Shown: positions 27,281 through 36,186, counted from the stretch's first letter. The stretch is 64,000 nucleotides of DNA from Phycisphaerales bacterium (GCA_029245245.1 JAQWPT010000004.1:1-64000), one strand, 5' to 3'. The notes: generated by a model not told the origin, from the sequence alone. Numbers and translations are program-made.

Positions 27281-28244
27281 GATGCTTTCTCAACCAGGCG
27301 GACCTCCTGGCGACGAGATACGCCAGGGCTGGACCAACTTGTTCGTGTGAATCCATGGTGTGGAAATCAAAACTGAAACCAGAGAGGATTCTGGAAATTT
27401 CATCCTGGTTCTTCTGAAATGCATCCAGGTACGCGTTTCGGATGGCTGGTGGATCTATTCGAATCCGTTCTTCATCTTCAATTCCAATGAACAGGGATGG
27501 ATCCTGGAGTTGGAATTCCATTTCTTCATGATCCAGAATGCGGAGACAAATTACATCGTGCTTCCGGTGGCGGAACCTGGCCATTGCCGAACGGATCTCA
27601 GTCGTGTCCTGAAGGAAATCTGAAATGACTATGAACAGGGATCGATTCGTAATGGTTGAAAGCACTTGATCGACGGTCTTCTCGATATTCGTGGCCTGAT
27701 CGACTGGTTGGTTGGACAGGATTGAAACAATCTGTTTCCACTGACCAATATTGCTGCTTCGTCCGATCTGCTCGATGATTCCATCAGCGAAGAGTGTCAA
27801 CCCTACTCTGTCTGATTGCTGCAGACACATCCAGGCAAGCGCTGTTGCTGTTGCTGTTGCGTGGTCGAATTTTGTCCATGAACCTGTTTCTTCGCTTGCA
27901 CGGGTACCACCCCATCCACCCTTCACCCCGAGGGTTCCAAATTTCATGGAAGCGGAGCAGTCGACAAGAAGTATTACATCAAGAGTCGTCTCTTGTTCAT
28001 ACTGCTTGATCGCAAGACGATCAGAACGGCCATACACCTTCCAATCCAGATGGCGAAGATCGTCACCTGGTACATAGGGTCGGTGTTGTTCAAATTCGAC
28101 GGACATCCCCCGCAGGGGTGAGGTATGGGAACCACTTCGAATTCCCTCGACGATCATCCTGGCCCGGAGGTCGAATGGTGCGAGTTGCGAGAGAGTCTCC
28201 GGGGAGAGATAAGACTCTGCCCGCATGGTTCCTCGCTCTGTCAT
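27270..28244 (-). CDS. DUF58-family protein
   Basis: This 324-residue protein is a DUF58 member, a VWA-like family regularly encoded next to MoxR ATPases. The conserved core HRPYVPGDDLRHLDWKVYGRSDRL is present at about residues 55-80, followed by a VWA domain with DCSASM as MIDAS start and a final strand region. No membrane segment is visible, so it is probably cytoplasmic and may bridge MoxR to the membrane proteins. Start choice: ATG at 28244 with GGAG ten bases upstream; a TTG at 28259 and an ATG at 28226 with AGGA are alternatives. It lies 37 bases after moxR. Confidence 0.93.
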   Translation of the reverse strand: MTERGTMRAESYLSPETLSQLAPFDLRARMIVEGIRSGSHTSPLRGMSVEFEQHRPYVPGDDLRHLDWKVYGRSDRLAIKQYEQETTLDVILLVDCSASMKFGTLGVKGGWGGTRASEETGSWTKFDHATATATALAWMCLQQSDRVGLTLFADGIIEQIGRSSNIGQWKQIVSILSNQPVDQATNIEKTVDQVLSTITNRSLFIVISDFLQDTTEIRSAMARFRHRKHDVICLRILDHEEMEFQLQDPSLFIGIEDEERIRIDPPAIRNAYLDAFQKNQDEISRILSGFSFDFHTMDSHEQVGPALAYLVARRSAWLRKHHAH

Positions 28245-28281
28245 CCCTGGATTCTCCAAGTACTCAAAGAGAGTGTGGTGA

Positions 28282-29331
28282 TCAACGCATCACCTGGTCC
28301 ATCTGCTTCCGGGTATCTGAATCCGTGTCATCAAGTGGCAACCATTCGAGTAGTTCATTGATGATCATTTCGGTGGTGATACCGTCCGACTCTGCATTGA
28401 AGTTCGTCAGAATCCTGTGCCGGAGCACAGGTAACGCAACATCCTTGATGTGTTCACATGTCACGTGTGATGAACCACTCAGTACCGCCTTTGCCTTGGC
28501 GGCAAGCGTGAGGTATTGGCTGGCCCGTGGACCAGCTCCCCAGTTGACGTACTCGCGAATGATGGATGGCAGTGGTGTGGAATCTTCCGCCTGGTCGACC
28601 CGGGTTGATCGAGCAAGACGAATGGCGTAGTTGATCACGTGATCCGCAATCGGCACCTGTCGAACGATTGATTGAATCTCCGACATCCTGGTTCCATCGA
28701 TCACCTGTTTGATTTCAGGTACTTCGGTTGATGTTGTTCTTCGAACAATTTCCTGTTCTTCAGCTGCCTGTGGATACGAAATCCTGATGTTGAACATGAA
28801 GCGGTCAAGTTGCGCTTCGGGAAGGGGGTAGGTTCCTTCCTGTTCGATTGGATTCTGGGTAGCGAGAACGAAAAAAGGGTTTGGAAGCTCGTAACGGGTA
28901 CCACCAGCGGTCACCTGGCGTTCCTGCATGGCTTCCAGAAGAGCTGCCTGTGTCTTTGGTGGTGTACGGTTGATCTCATCCGCAAGAATCAGATTCGAGA
29001 AGATTGGGCCCTTCACAAATCGAAGGGATCGTGCCCCGGTTGCCCGATCCTCTTCCATGACCTCGGTTCCGGTCATGTCGGATGGCATGAGATCCGGAGT
29101 GAATTGGATTCTTGAGAATCCTAGATTCATGGTTCTGGCAATGGTTGAAATAAGCAGGGTCTTGGCAAGGCCTGGAACCCCGACAAGAAGTGCGTGTCCA
29201 CCACAGAACATGCACAGGAGAAGTTCATCGATGACTGCGTCCTGGCCAACGACGACCTGGTGGATTTCATTTCGAATCCGCTCTGCGGCACCAGCCAGAT
29301 CACCGACACTGTTCAGTCCATCAGTTGACAT
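28282..29331 (-). CDS. moxR: MoxR-family AAA+ ATPase
   Basis: This 349-residue cytoplasmic AAA+ chaperone is of the MoxR type. Walker A is GVPGLAKT (the glycine-for-serine variant usual in MoxR), Walker B is LILADEINRTPPKTQAALLEAMQE, sensor 1 is VLATQNPIEQEGTYPLPEAQLDRF, and the C-terminal helical lid carries GASPRA-like GAGPRASQYL. MoxR proteins remodel or activate VWA-containing partners, several of which are encoded next. AAGGAG precedes the ATG at 29331 by nine bases, and a TATACT -10 element lies upstream. It is the first gene of a tightly packed seven-gene transcript running to 16382. Confidence 0.96.
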   Translation of the reverse strand: MSTDGLNSVGDLAGAAERIRNEIHQVVVGQDAVIDELLLCMFCGGHALLVGVPGLAKTLLISTIARTMNLGFSRIQFTPDLMPSDMTGTEVMEEDRATGARSLRFVKGPIFSNLILADEINRTPPKTQAALLEAMQERQVTAGGTRYELPNPFFVLATQNPIEQEGTYPLPEAQLDRFMFNIRISYPQAAEEQEIVRRTTSTEVPEIKQVIDGTRMSEIQSIVRQVPIADHVINYAIRLARSTRVDQAEDSTPLPSIIREYVNWGAGPRASQYLTLAAKAKAVLSGSSHVTCEHIKDVALPVLRHRILTNFNAESDGITTEMIINELLEWLPLDDTDSDTRKQMDQVMR

Positions 29332-29823
29332 TCGACCCACTCCTTGGAAATACCGACCAGTCACGAAAGTATACCCATGGGAATGGGTGGGACCACATCC
29401 CTACCCCTTGAACCACCCCTCTGATCACCTGGGTGCAAGGTTCGGTATCTGCTCGACAAGAGATCACCCCTGGAAGATAGGAAAATCCACCAGGGAGCAC
29501 ATGGTCGGTAATTGTTGATCCTGTCTGTTGATCGTCCGGATGATTCCGGAATTCCGGTATCAGTAATTTAAATTCATCATCATCTATCTAAGCCCTGTCG
29601 ACAGGTGGACAAGGTCTCGCCAGGGATGAAATTCAAACAGAAACAGGTGAAATACCGTTACCCACACCATGTGGAATTCCTGACACTTGACCTTCCTGTT
29701 CCTGACACCGACTTCCAGACCATATTCACGCCTGTCACAAGGACCAGGAGTGGCCCCGAAGCGGTGACAACAACATGGAATCCCGAGACAGGATTTCCAC
29801 ACCCCCGACACATTGGAAATTCA
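29332..29823. other. non-coding region after dnaA, candidate replication origin and MoxR operon promoter
   Basis: No convincing gene is seen here. An AT-rich patch (about 29558-29592) stands out from the GC-rich surroundings. DnaA-box-like sequences lie nearby: TTACCCACA at 29658 (one mismatch to TTATCCACA), ATTTCCACA at 29793, a minus-strand TTCCACATG around 29668-29676, and TTGTCCACC on the minus strand at 29604-29612. The region separates dnaA from moxR and must also contain the operon promoter (TATACT near 29368-29373). Confidence 0.45.
29368..29373 (-). promoter_or_regulatory. -10 element of the MoxR operon
   Basis: On the minus strand TATACT lies about 36 bases before the moxR ATG, giving a leader of about 30 bases with the AAGGAG ribosome-binding site. 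The -35 hexamer is not clear. Confidence 0.45.
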
Positions 29824-31209
29824 TCAGGAATAAGACCCGATTGGATCGATCGTGGAGCCCGTCAGCTCTTTTTCAAGGATCATCAGGTCCTTGTCGAGGA
29901 TGGCATCTTCACCTCGCCGGGAATCAATGGTCCGGACGGCGTGCATGACCGTGGTGTGATCACGACCACCAAAGTAACCACCAATCTCTTCAAGACTGAA
30001 ACGGGTGTGTTTCCTCGCAAGGTACATCCCGATCTGTCTTGGAAGTGAGATGGATTTATGCCTTCGTTTGGAAAGAAGGTCTGCGAGTTTCAGGTTGTAG
30101 TAGTTGGAAATCGTCTCAATGATTCCCTGGATCGTCATCTGTGTGGTGTTTACATTCGAGATGCGTTCACCAATAGCCTTCTTTGCAAGAGAGAGGTCTA
30201 TCTTTGCCTTGTTGATCACCGAGAGTCCCTGGATTTTCGTGATCGTCCCCTCGATCTCACGGATATTGGTATCGATCTTCGCGGCGATATAACTCACCAC
30301 GTCGTCCGGGAGCTCAATTCCCTTCAATCCAGCCTTGCTTCTGATGATTGCAACCCTGGTTTCATAACAGGGCCGATCGATGTTTGCGACCAAACCACAG
30401 TTGAATCGGCTGATGAGCCGTTCTTCAAGTTCTGGAATTTCATTTGGTGGAGCATCTGAACTCAAGACGATCTGTCGACCACCCTGGTAGAGAATATTAA
30501 AGGTGTGGAAGAACTCTTCCTGCGATGGACCACGCTTGGAGAGGTCATGGATGTCATCTATCACCAACAGGTCATAGGTTCTGAACCTGTGACGGAAAGT
30601 ACTCATTTGTCCCGCCTGGACAGCATCGAGGAACTGATTCATGAAACCATTACAGGATGTGTAATAGATCTTCATGGACGGATGGTTGCGCATCGCCTCC
30701 TGGCAGATTGCCTGGAGCAGGTGGGTCTTGCCAAGTCCCACACCCCCATAGATGAAGAATGGGTTGTATGCCTTGCCGGGCTTCTTTGCCACAGCTACCG
30801 CAGCCGCGTGGGCGAGACGGTTGTCTGGTCCAACAACGAATGAATCAAAGGTGTAGTCAGGGCTCAACAACATGTCTTCTTCAAACCCAGATTGGGTGAA
30901 TCCAGCATGGGCCCATTCCTGGTTCTCGCCATCCCCGGTATTTCGCGCCGTATCCATGGCTTGTTTCTCACTGATGAATTGAACTGCCACAGGGCGACCG
31001 GTTGCAAATTGTGCTGCTTCTGTGAAGTAGTCGGAACAACAGCGTTGGAGATATTTCAAACGAACCTGCTCGTCGACGACAACCCTCAGGACATCATCAA
31101 TGATGTCCAAGGCCTTTATTTCCTCAAACCAATGTCGACATATGCTGTTGTGGTGCTCGCGCAGGTGGTCGAGCATTGAATCCATGATCTTGGTTTCACA
31201 CTTCATCAT
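29824..31209 (-). CDS. dnaA: chromosomal replication initiator protein DnaA
   Basis: This initiator of about 461 residues binds DnaA boxes and melts the replication origin. Domain I is a helical N-terminus (about 10-90), followed by a linker. The AAA+ domain has the pre-Walker NPFFIYGGVGLGKTHLLQA, Walker B LLVIDDIHD, a sensor 1 region LSSDAPPNEIP, and the arginine-finger/box VII region LEERLISRFNCGL. Domain IV (about 360-440) carries the DNA-binding signature GGYFGGRDHTTVMHAVRTI. The start is uncertain: ATG at 31209 with GGGGAA nine bases upstream is used; ATG at 31185 would remove eight residues. It is flanked by non-coding stretches of 153 and 492 bases; dnaN is not adjacent, as is common in planctomycetes. 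Confidence 0.97.
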   Translation of the reverse strand: MMKCETKIMDSMLDHLREHHNSICRHWFEEIKALDIIDDVLRVVVDEQVRLKYLQRCCSDYFTEAAQFATGRPVAVQFISEKQAMDTARNTGDGENQEWAHAGFTQSGFEEDMLLSPDYTFDSFVVGPDNRLAHAAAVAVAKKPGKAYNPFFIYGGVGLGKTHLLQAICQEAMRNHPSMKIYYTSCNGFMNQFLDAVQAGQMSTFRHRFRTYDLLVIDDIHDLSKRGPSQEEFFHTFNILYQGGRQIVLSSDAPPNEIPELEERLISRFNCGLVANIDRPCYETRVAIIRSKAGLKGIELPDDVVSYIAAKIDTNIREIEGTITKIQGLSVINKAKIDLSLAKKAIGERISNVNTTQMTIQGIIETISNYYNLKLADLLSKRRHKSISLPRQIGMYLARKHTRFSLEEIGGYFGGRDHTTVMHAVRTIDSRRGEDAILDKDLMILEKELTGSTIDPIGSYS

Positions 31210-31303
31210 GCCAACGGATTCCCCAACCAATCAGGTTGGATTTGGAACCACGCCATCCCTGCTGTTGTTCGATTGGTCAACCCCTCCTGGGTGACCACCC
31301 CCC

Positions 31304-31334
31304 CATACTATCCCGGAATAAATCCCCTGAGCAA
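31304..31334 (-). promoter_or_regulatory. dnaA promoter candidate
   Basis: On the minus strand TTGCTC (31329-31334) is followed after 17 bases by GATAGT, or after 19 by TAGTAT. This would give a leader of about 90 bases for dnaA. Confidence 0.4.
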
Positions 31335-31362
31335 TCAACCTACCGAAACCCCAAGCAGGTCG

Positions 31363-32298
31363 TCAACCATTTCTTGGTGGTTCTGACCCTTCTTTTTCTC
31401 CCTCCAGGCTGGATTCCTGTTCATCGTATCTCAACTTGTTTCGGTGGTGATCCATCAAGAAACAGACACGTTGGGCCTCATCTCCCAGTACTTCTTCCAT
31501 TTTTCGTCGAGAAGCTTCCAAGTGTGTCCTGCGGGATGTGTGGATGATGACCACCATTTCAGCCCTCCAGGACTGCATCAACTCCTTGAGCTGGTTGATA
31601 TGGAGGTGTTTCCCGACCTTTGCACGATCTACATGTTCATCATCAAAGAATGTGCATTCTGTAATCACGATTCTGGCATCGTTAAATGGTGTGGAAACAA
31701 GGTTTTCATTCATTTCCGTGTCACCAGAATAGGCAACAAGTGGAACCTTGAGCACCTGGGTGATTTCCCGTCCTTCCTCACGGATCCTTCGAAGCTCCGA
31801 TTGAGGCATTCCAATGAATTCCTCCCTGAGTTTGCTCCGATTCTCAATGACCGCAAATGACAATGCGGGAACAGTATGCTTGGCCTCGATCGCCCTGAGT
31901 ACGATCGAGGGTTTGATCTGAATCTCATCACCCGGGGCCAATGCCGTGATGGTATGGGCTGTCTGCTGGTTTTCGACCCGGATCCAGCCCTGCATCATGG
32001 TGTTCAGTGGCCCAGCCAAATCCGGATGGCACACACATGTCCCGGGTGTCATCTTCATGAACACCCGTTGGCTGAAGTAGTAGGGAAGAGCGGCAACATG
32101 ATCCATGTGGCCATGGCTCAGGGCAACGAATGGGGCGGTAATGGCGATCCTTGGAGCCAGGCCGATATCGAAGTTCAACCCTAATTCCGGGACCTGGACG
32201 ATGGTCTGCTCACCACCAATACTGATCCCCTGGATCCGGTATGGCGGTGCATAGATGAATCCCACCCGGTGATCACGGGGGGGTCTTTTTGGCAACAT
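31363..32298 (-). CDS. metallo-beta-lactamase-fold hydrolase, RNase Z-like
   Basis: This 311-residue cytoplasmic protein has the metal-binding motif HGHMDH (62-67) in ALSHGHMDHVAALPYYF, an AKHTVPALSF segment, YSGDTEMN with the bridging aspartate, and a late histidine in IIHTSRRTH. The arrangement resembles tRNase Z-type phosphodiesterases, but the C-terminal HFSxR exosite pattern is not convincing, so the RNA substrate is not certain. GGAGG lies seven bases before the ATG at 32298, which settles the start against an in-frame extension to 32349. It is on the same strand as dnaA, 153 bases upstream. Confidence 0.87.
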   Translation of the reverse strand: MLPKRPPRDHRVGFIYAPPYRIQGISIGGEQTIVQVPELGLNFDIGLAPRIAITAPFVALSHGHMDHVAALPYYFSQRVFMKMTPGTCVCHPDLAGPLNTMMQGWIRVENQQTAHTITALAPGDEIQIKPSIVLRAIEAKHTVPALSFAVIENRSKLREEFIGMPQSELRRIREEGREITQVLKVPLVAYSGDTEMNENLVSTPFNDARIVITECTFFDDEHVDRAKVGKHLHINQLKELMQSWRAEMVVIIHTSRRTHLEASRRKMEEVLGDEAQRVCFLMDHHRNKLRYDEQESSLEGEKEGSEPPRNG

Positions 32299-32409
32299 CG
32301 TGAATCCTCCAACAACAACGTTTTCACGCAGCCGGGGACAAATTTCCAACCCACATGCTACCCCCCCTTTAAAAGTCTCTCAAGGCTCCCGAACATCAAT
32401 ACGGGGCCA

Positions 32410-32856
32410 ATGAAGGGTGGTGCCCCGGAGTGGGAGATTCATGGAATCAAGGTCCATCACCAGATTCAACCCAAGTCACCACCCGGAGCATCCGATCAGA
32501 TTGCCATGTCCAGAGGACGAGATCATGGAGAGAACCCCCGTCGCGGGATCGGTCGTCAGCGAAGCGAAGCCTTGATTCGCTCCATTGAGGAACTGTCACA
32601 TCGTCACGGCCGGCGTCTTTCCAGGTGGATGACAACCTGGGATGCAGTTGACTGCTCCCTGCTCAACCGGATGATTCTTCAGGCTGGTGAGACACGTTCG
32701 GCATCACGGATTATCCCGACGTCGATTCCATTGTTGAATCAGATTCAACAACAAAGTGAGCGTGATATTACATCTGCAATCGAGCGGGTTGAACATCTGA
32801 TCGTCATGTGCAACCAGGCCTCGCCCGACAACGGGCAGGAAGACCCGAATCAATAA
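32410..32856 (+). CDS. hypothetical protein
   Basis: This frame of about 148 residues has no recognised domain. The N-terminal 35 residues look unstructured; residues about 45-135 are helical and amphipathic (RSEALIRSIEELSHRHGRRL, SERDITSAIERVEHLIVM). ATG at 32506 would give 116 residues beginning just before the helical part. The end overlaps the convergent polyprenyl synthase gene by seven bases. Composition is protein-like, but no ribosome-binding site is strong. Confidence 0.45.
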   Translation: MKGGAPEWEIHGIKVHHQIQPKSPPGASDQIAMSRGRDHGENPRRGIGRQRSEALIRSIEELSHRHGRRLSRWMTTWDAVDCSLLNRMILQAGETRSASRIIPTSIPLLNQIQQQSERDITSAIERVEHLIVMCNQASPDNGQEDPNQ

Positions 32857-33836
32857 CGACGCTCAAGGATTCCATCCGCGAGCACTGCAAGCAGGTTTCG
32901 AGCAGGAGTTTCCGGAAGATCCTGCAATTCCGACTTGGCCTGTTCCACGAGCGACGCAGCCTTCTTCATTGCCTGGTCAATGGCCCCACTTTCATTCACA
33001 GCACAACGCAGCCCAACCAGGTCCCGTGACTGGATCATCTTGACAAGGTGTTCATGAAAATCAGCGTCAGCATCACCAAGGGCGTAAATGATGGGAAGTG
33101 TCAATTTCCCTTTTTCCAGATCCCGCCCAACTGATTTTCCAACAACATCCTCTTCACCAACAAGATCCAGAAGATCATCAGTGATCTGGAAGGCGATACC
33201 AGAAGCAACACCAAACCGCTCCAACCTGGAGGCGGTGTCCTCATCATCATTCGTAAGTGCGGCACCAAGTCGGCAAGAGGCCCCGATCAAAGAAGCCGTC
33301 TTCTTCTCCACGATCGTGAAATACGTGTCTTCCCCGATATTCAGGTTCTGCCGGTTGCCCAATTGGATCAGCTCCCCCTCACACAAGGTGTTCGTGGTGC
33401 TTCCAAGCAATAAATTCACTTCCGGCCGATTGATCGATGAACAGAGGTGGAAGGCGTTGGAAATAAGGTAGTCACCAAGCATGACCGCCATTTCATTTCC
33501 ATGAAGATCATTGACTGTTCGTCCACCACGCCTCGTGTCAGCTTCATCCAGAACATCATCATGGACCAGGGTGGCCATGTGGATCATCTCGACAACGGCC
33601 GCGATGATTCGGTGCGACGCGGACATTTCCTCCACCCCCGAAGCCAACGCAGACAGGAGTACGAGTGATGGGCGAAGCATCTTGCCCCGGTAGGATTCCA
33701 CGTGTCGGCAGATCTGGTTGATGATGTCGTGTTCACCCTCGAGTTGCGACTCGAAGATTCCACTGATCTCATCAAGCTCCTCCCCAAGGAACCTGGCCAG
33801 CCCATCATCGATTGAGATCATGTTGATCAACGACAC
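32850..33836 (-). CDS. polyprenyl diphosphate synthase (trans-isoprenyl chain elongation)
   Basis: This 328-residue enzyme of the trans-prenyltransferase fold condenses isopentenyl diphosphate onto allylic diphosphates. The first aspartate-rich motif is HDDVLDEADTRRG (DDVLD at 93-97) and the second is QITDDLLDLVG. Small-to-medium residues upstream of the first motif (EMIHMATL) suggest a long-chain product, such as octa- or nonaprenyl diphosphate for quinones, but chain length cannot be fixed by eye. The start is GTG at 33836, 20 bases after the upstream methyltransferase gene; a later ATG at 33821 is possible. Confidence 0.94.
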   Translation of the reverse strand: MSLINMISIDDGLARFLGEELDEISGIFESQLEGEHDIINQICRHVESYRGKMLRPSLVLLSALASGVEEMSASHRIIAAVVEMIHMATLVHDDVLDEADTRRGGRTVNDLHGNEMAVMLGDYLISNAFHLCSSINRPEVNLLLGSTTNTLCEGELIQLGNRQNLNIGEDTYFTIVEKKTASLIGASCRLGAALTNDDEDTASRLERFGVASGIAFQITDDLLDLVGEEDVVGKSVGRDLEKGKLTLPIIYALGDADADFHEHLVKMIQSRDLVGLRCAVNESGAIDQAMKKAASLVEQAKSELQDLPETPARNLLAVLADGILERRY

Positions 33837-33856
33837 GTGTTCAACTCACGGAGCGG

Positions 33857-34699
33857 TTATTTGATTCCAACAATGTAGGCGACCCAACCCTCACAGGCTT
33901 CGCCCCGCTCTGAAACAGCCCATTCACCATCACCCTCTCCAGTGTCTTCTTCGGTTCCTTCCCAGTAGACAACCGTGTTGGAAAATCCAGCCTCCAGAAG
34001 CAGTTCCCTGATTTCAGGAAGAGTCCAGAGCCGCCATTCATATGTGAAGGCCTTCTTGATCTTCGTTCCATCCGGGAACTTGAAGTGGATGTGGTTGGTG
34101 ACGTCACCAGTGATCGGATCATAGAAGTTCTGATCCCAGGTATAGGTGAATCCATCAAGATCACGGTCCTCGGTCATTTCCTTGAACGAGTCACTGCCGC
34201 CATAGGCATCCAGAATGAACAACCCATCATCAACCAATCCACTGAGCACCGTCTTGTAGTAATCACGGACCGCATCACGTGTCTTGAAGATGTAATAACT
34301 GAAGTTCGTCGCCAGGATCGTGTCACACTTCTTTGTCTCCGTTGAGAGCACATTCCCCTCGATCAAATCGATTCGTGACAACTGTCGGTCATCCAATCGA
34401 TCTCCAAGGCGGTTTCTGGTCCACTCCAGAGTCGGTACATCAAGGTCAACACCAATCGCCTCATTGGCCTCCCGGCGTTTGACCCATTCAATCGAGATGG
34501 CGGCGGTACCACAGAAATCCTCACGAAGCAGGGTGGCCTCCCGGCCCCTCTGTTCCGACCAGATCTGGTCGATGATGTCGATTTCACTTTCCGGTTCCTG
34601 CACTGACTGCTCATAGAGTTCAAGCAGATCCGCACCCTTGGCGGTCTTCCAACCCTTTTTCTTCGGCAACTTGCGCTTCTTTGCTGGTCGGCGTGACAT
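33857..34699 (-). CDS. SAM-dependent methyltransferase
   Basis: This 280-residue class I methyltransferase-fold protein has a Lys/Arg-rich N-terminus (RRPAKKRKLPKKKGWK), motif I as LREDFCGTAAISIEWVKRR, the acidic strand GVDLDVPTLEW, and the post-I core DTILATNFSYYIFKTRD. The substrate is unknown; the basic tail could bind nucleic acid or be incidental. A TACACT -10 element lies only about nine bases before the ATG, so a very short leader is likely. Same strand as, and 20 bases before, the polyprenyl synthase gene. Confidence 0.85.
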   Translation of the reverse strand: MSRRPAKKRKLPKKKGWKTAKGADLLELYEQSVQEPESEIDIIDQIWSEQRGREATLLREDFCGTAAISIEWVKRREANEAIGVDLDVPTLEWTRNRLGDRLDDRQLSRIDLIEGNVLSTETKKCDTILATNFSYYIFKTRDAVRDYYKTVLSGLVDDGLFILDAYGGSDSFKEMTEDRDLDGFTYTWDQNFYDPITGDVTNHIHFKFPDGTKIKKAFTYEWRLWTLPEIRELLLEAGFSNTVVYWEGTEEDTGEGDGEWAVSERGEACEGWVAYIVGIK

Positions 34700-34727
34700 G
34701 GGTCACCCAGTGTATCCGAGTCGTGGG

Positions 34728-35141
34728 TCAGTTGGTGTTTTCCACGGTTTCATCCACGATGTCATGAATCCGGATCCACTCGAATCGTGGCCTCCACTCC
34801 TCGACGAGCCCGATGTGGTCCGGGTGTTGGAGGTACTCCATGTACTGCTCCTTCGTGTCGAAGGAAACAAAGAACCCAACGTCATACACGTCATCAACAC
34901 CCGTCCGCCCGAAGTCACCATGCTGGCCGGTGAAGGCTCCCTGGACAGATGGGATGGTTTCAAGCCGACCCCTGCAGTCGTCCATCAGTGCTGGCGCCTG
35001 TGTTGGATCCTTGAGTTTCATGAGAACAACATGGTTGATACGCCCGGTACAACTCGGCTTTTGATCCCCAGCCCGACAAGAGGTGAGCCAGAGTAGGATG
35101 AGCAGGAGGACGGAAATTCCAGTGGTCTTGACCATGTTCAT
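34728..35141 (-). CDS. Dabb-domain lipoprotein
   Basis: This 137-residue protein has a lipoprotein signal peptide ending LTSC (cysteine 22), then a stress-responsive alpha/beta-barrel (Dabb) domain: NHVVLMKLKD, YDVGFFVSFDTKEQYMEYLQHPDH and the final WRPRFEWIRIHDI strand. Dabb proteins form dimeric ferredoxin-like barrels and some act in small-molecule breakdown. A lipid-anchored version is less usual. Diverges from rsmJ with 33 bases between. Confidence 0.88.
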   Translation of the reverse strand: MNMVKTTGISVLLLILLWLTSCRAGDQKPSCTGRINHVVLMKLKDPTQAPALMDDCRGRLETIPSVQGAFTGQHGDFGRTGVDDVYDVGFFVSFDTKEQYMEYLQHPDHIGLVEEWRPRFEWIRIHDIVDETVENTN

Positions 35142-35174
35142 GGCGCGAGTATACCCAGCCGATTTCCATTCCTG

Positions 35175-35981
35175 ATGAATGAAGAACCACCAAACCCGAC
35201 CACGCCAAGACCTGTCTCCGTGGAGTCCAGGAACGGGGCTCGAGAAGAGGAAGCCAGCTCGATTTCCAGGCGGCTCGGTATTCCAATGCGTGGCGGCAAG
35301 AAAATAGAACCAGGTGAAATCCGCCTGGTTCTTCTTGAGGATCGGATCGAGGTGTGGGATTCCACATCCAGGCGCAAAGGTGCCCGGGTTGATTTTTCCG
35401 GTATCGATGTCCGTACGGGGTCTGGAAACCTTTCACGGCAGCAGCCGTTGGCCAGGGCGATCAGTGGCCGATCAGATCGTCGACTCGGAACACCATTGTC
35501 GGTCATCGATGCCACAGCCGGCTTCGGACACGATGCCTTCATGCTTGCCTGCATGGGGCACGATGTCATCGCTGTTGAGCGAGAACCACTGGTTCACCTG
35601 CTCCTGGAAGATTCCCACACCAGGGCTGTTGCCGATCCAGAACTTGGTCCCGCACTTGGCGGTCGACTCCGGGTCGTGCACGGCGAATCAACAACGAAAT
35701 TGCTTGATCTGGATCCTGTCGATGTGATCTACCTCGACCCCATGTTCGATCTCTCGAAACGTTCCTCTGCACTACCCAAAAAGCGTGCGCAACTTCTTCG
35801 GGCACTGGTTTCCGAAGGATCCGGAGACCGGGAACTCTTTCATATTGCGCTTTCCCGGGCACGCAAACGAGTGGTGGTCAAGCGGGCATCCGGTGATCCT
35901 CCGCTCATGCCAACTCCCGATCTGCAGGTTCCCGGCAAGATCGCCCGCTATGACATCTACCTCCCCGGGAGTTCAATTTGA
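35175..35981 (+). CDS. rsmJ: 16S rRNA (guanine1516-N2)-methyltransferase
   Basis: This 268-residue homologue of RsmJ methylates G1516 of 16S rRNA in the small subunit. Motif I is VIDATAGFGHDAFMLACMGHDV, the second acidic strand is AVEREPLVHLLLED, and motif IV is VIYLDPMF with the downstream RSSALPKKRAQLLRALV region, which matches RsmJ more than generic N2-methyltransferases. A 60-residue N-terminal part precedes the Rossmann fold. The assignment rests on these motifs; activity on the exact base is inferred. Confidence 0.88.
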   Translation: MNEEPPNPTTPRPVSVESRNGAREEEASSISRRLGIPMRGGKKIEPGEIRLVLLEDRIEVWDSTSRRKGARVDFSGIDVRTGSGNLSRQQPLARAISGRSDRRLGTPLSVIDATAGFGHDAFMLACMGHDVIAVEREPLVHLLLEDSHTRAVADPELGPALGGRLRVVHGESTTKLLDLDPVDVIYLDPMFDLSKRSSALPKKRAQLLRALVSEGSGDRELFHIALSRARKRVVVKRASGDPPLMPTPDLQVPGKIARYDIYLPGSSI

Positions 35982-36036
35982 GGTCGCTGGAGCGAAGGGG
36001 ATCCTTTCGATACACTCTGGGGAAGAGGTACACACC

Positions 36037-36186
36037 ATGGATAAATCAACCAAGCGGGCCTGGACGATTCTCGGCGTCATTTTTGCCCTCTTCATGATCG
36101 GGTTGTTCATGGTTTCGATGTGGGGTGGCCCGTACCAGGCCGACAGTTCATGGCTGAAAGAGGAAACTCCCTCTTTCCCAAACTGA
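36037..36186 (+). CDS. 49-residue single-pass membrane protein
   Basis: A small frame: basic N-terminus (DKSTKRAW), one helix (about 8-30, TILGVIFALFMIGLFMVSMW) and a short polar tail. AGAGG precedes the ATG by nine bases and a TACACT -10 element lies at 36011. An inverted repeat follows the stop, so it has the parts of an independent gene. Family not recognised. Confidence 0.65.
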   Translation: MDKSTKRAWTILGVIFALFMIGLFMVSMWGGPYQADSSWLKEETPSFPN

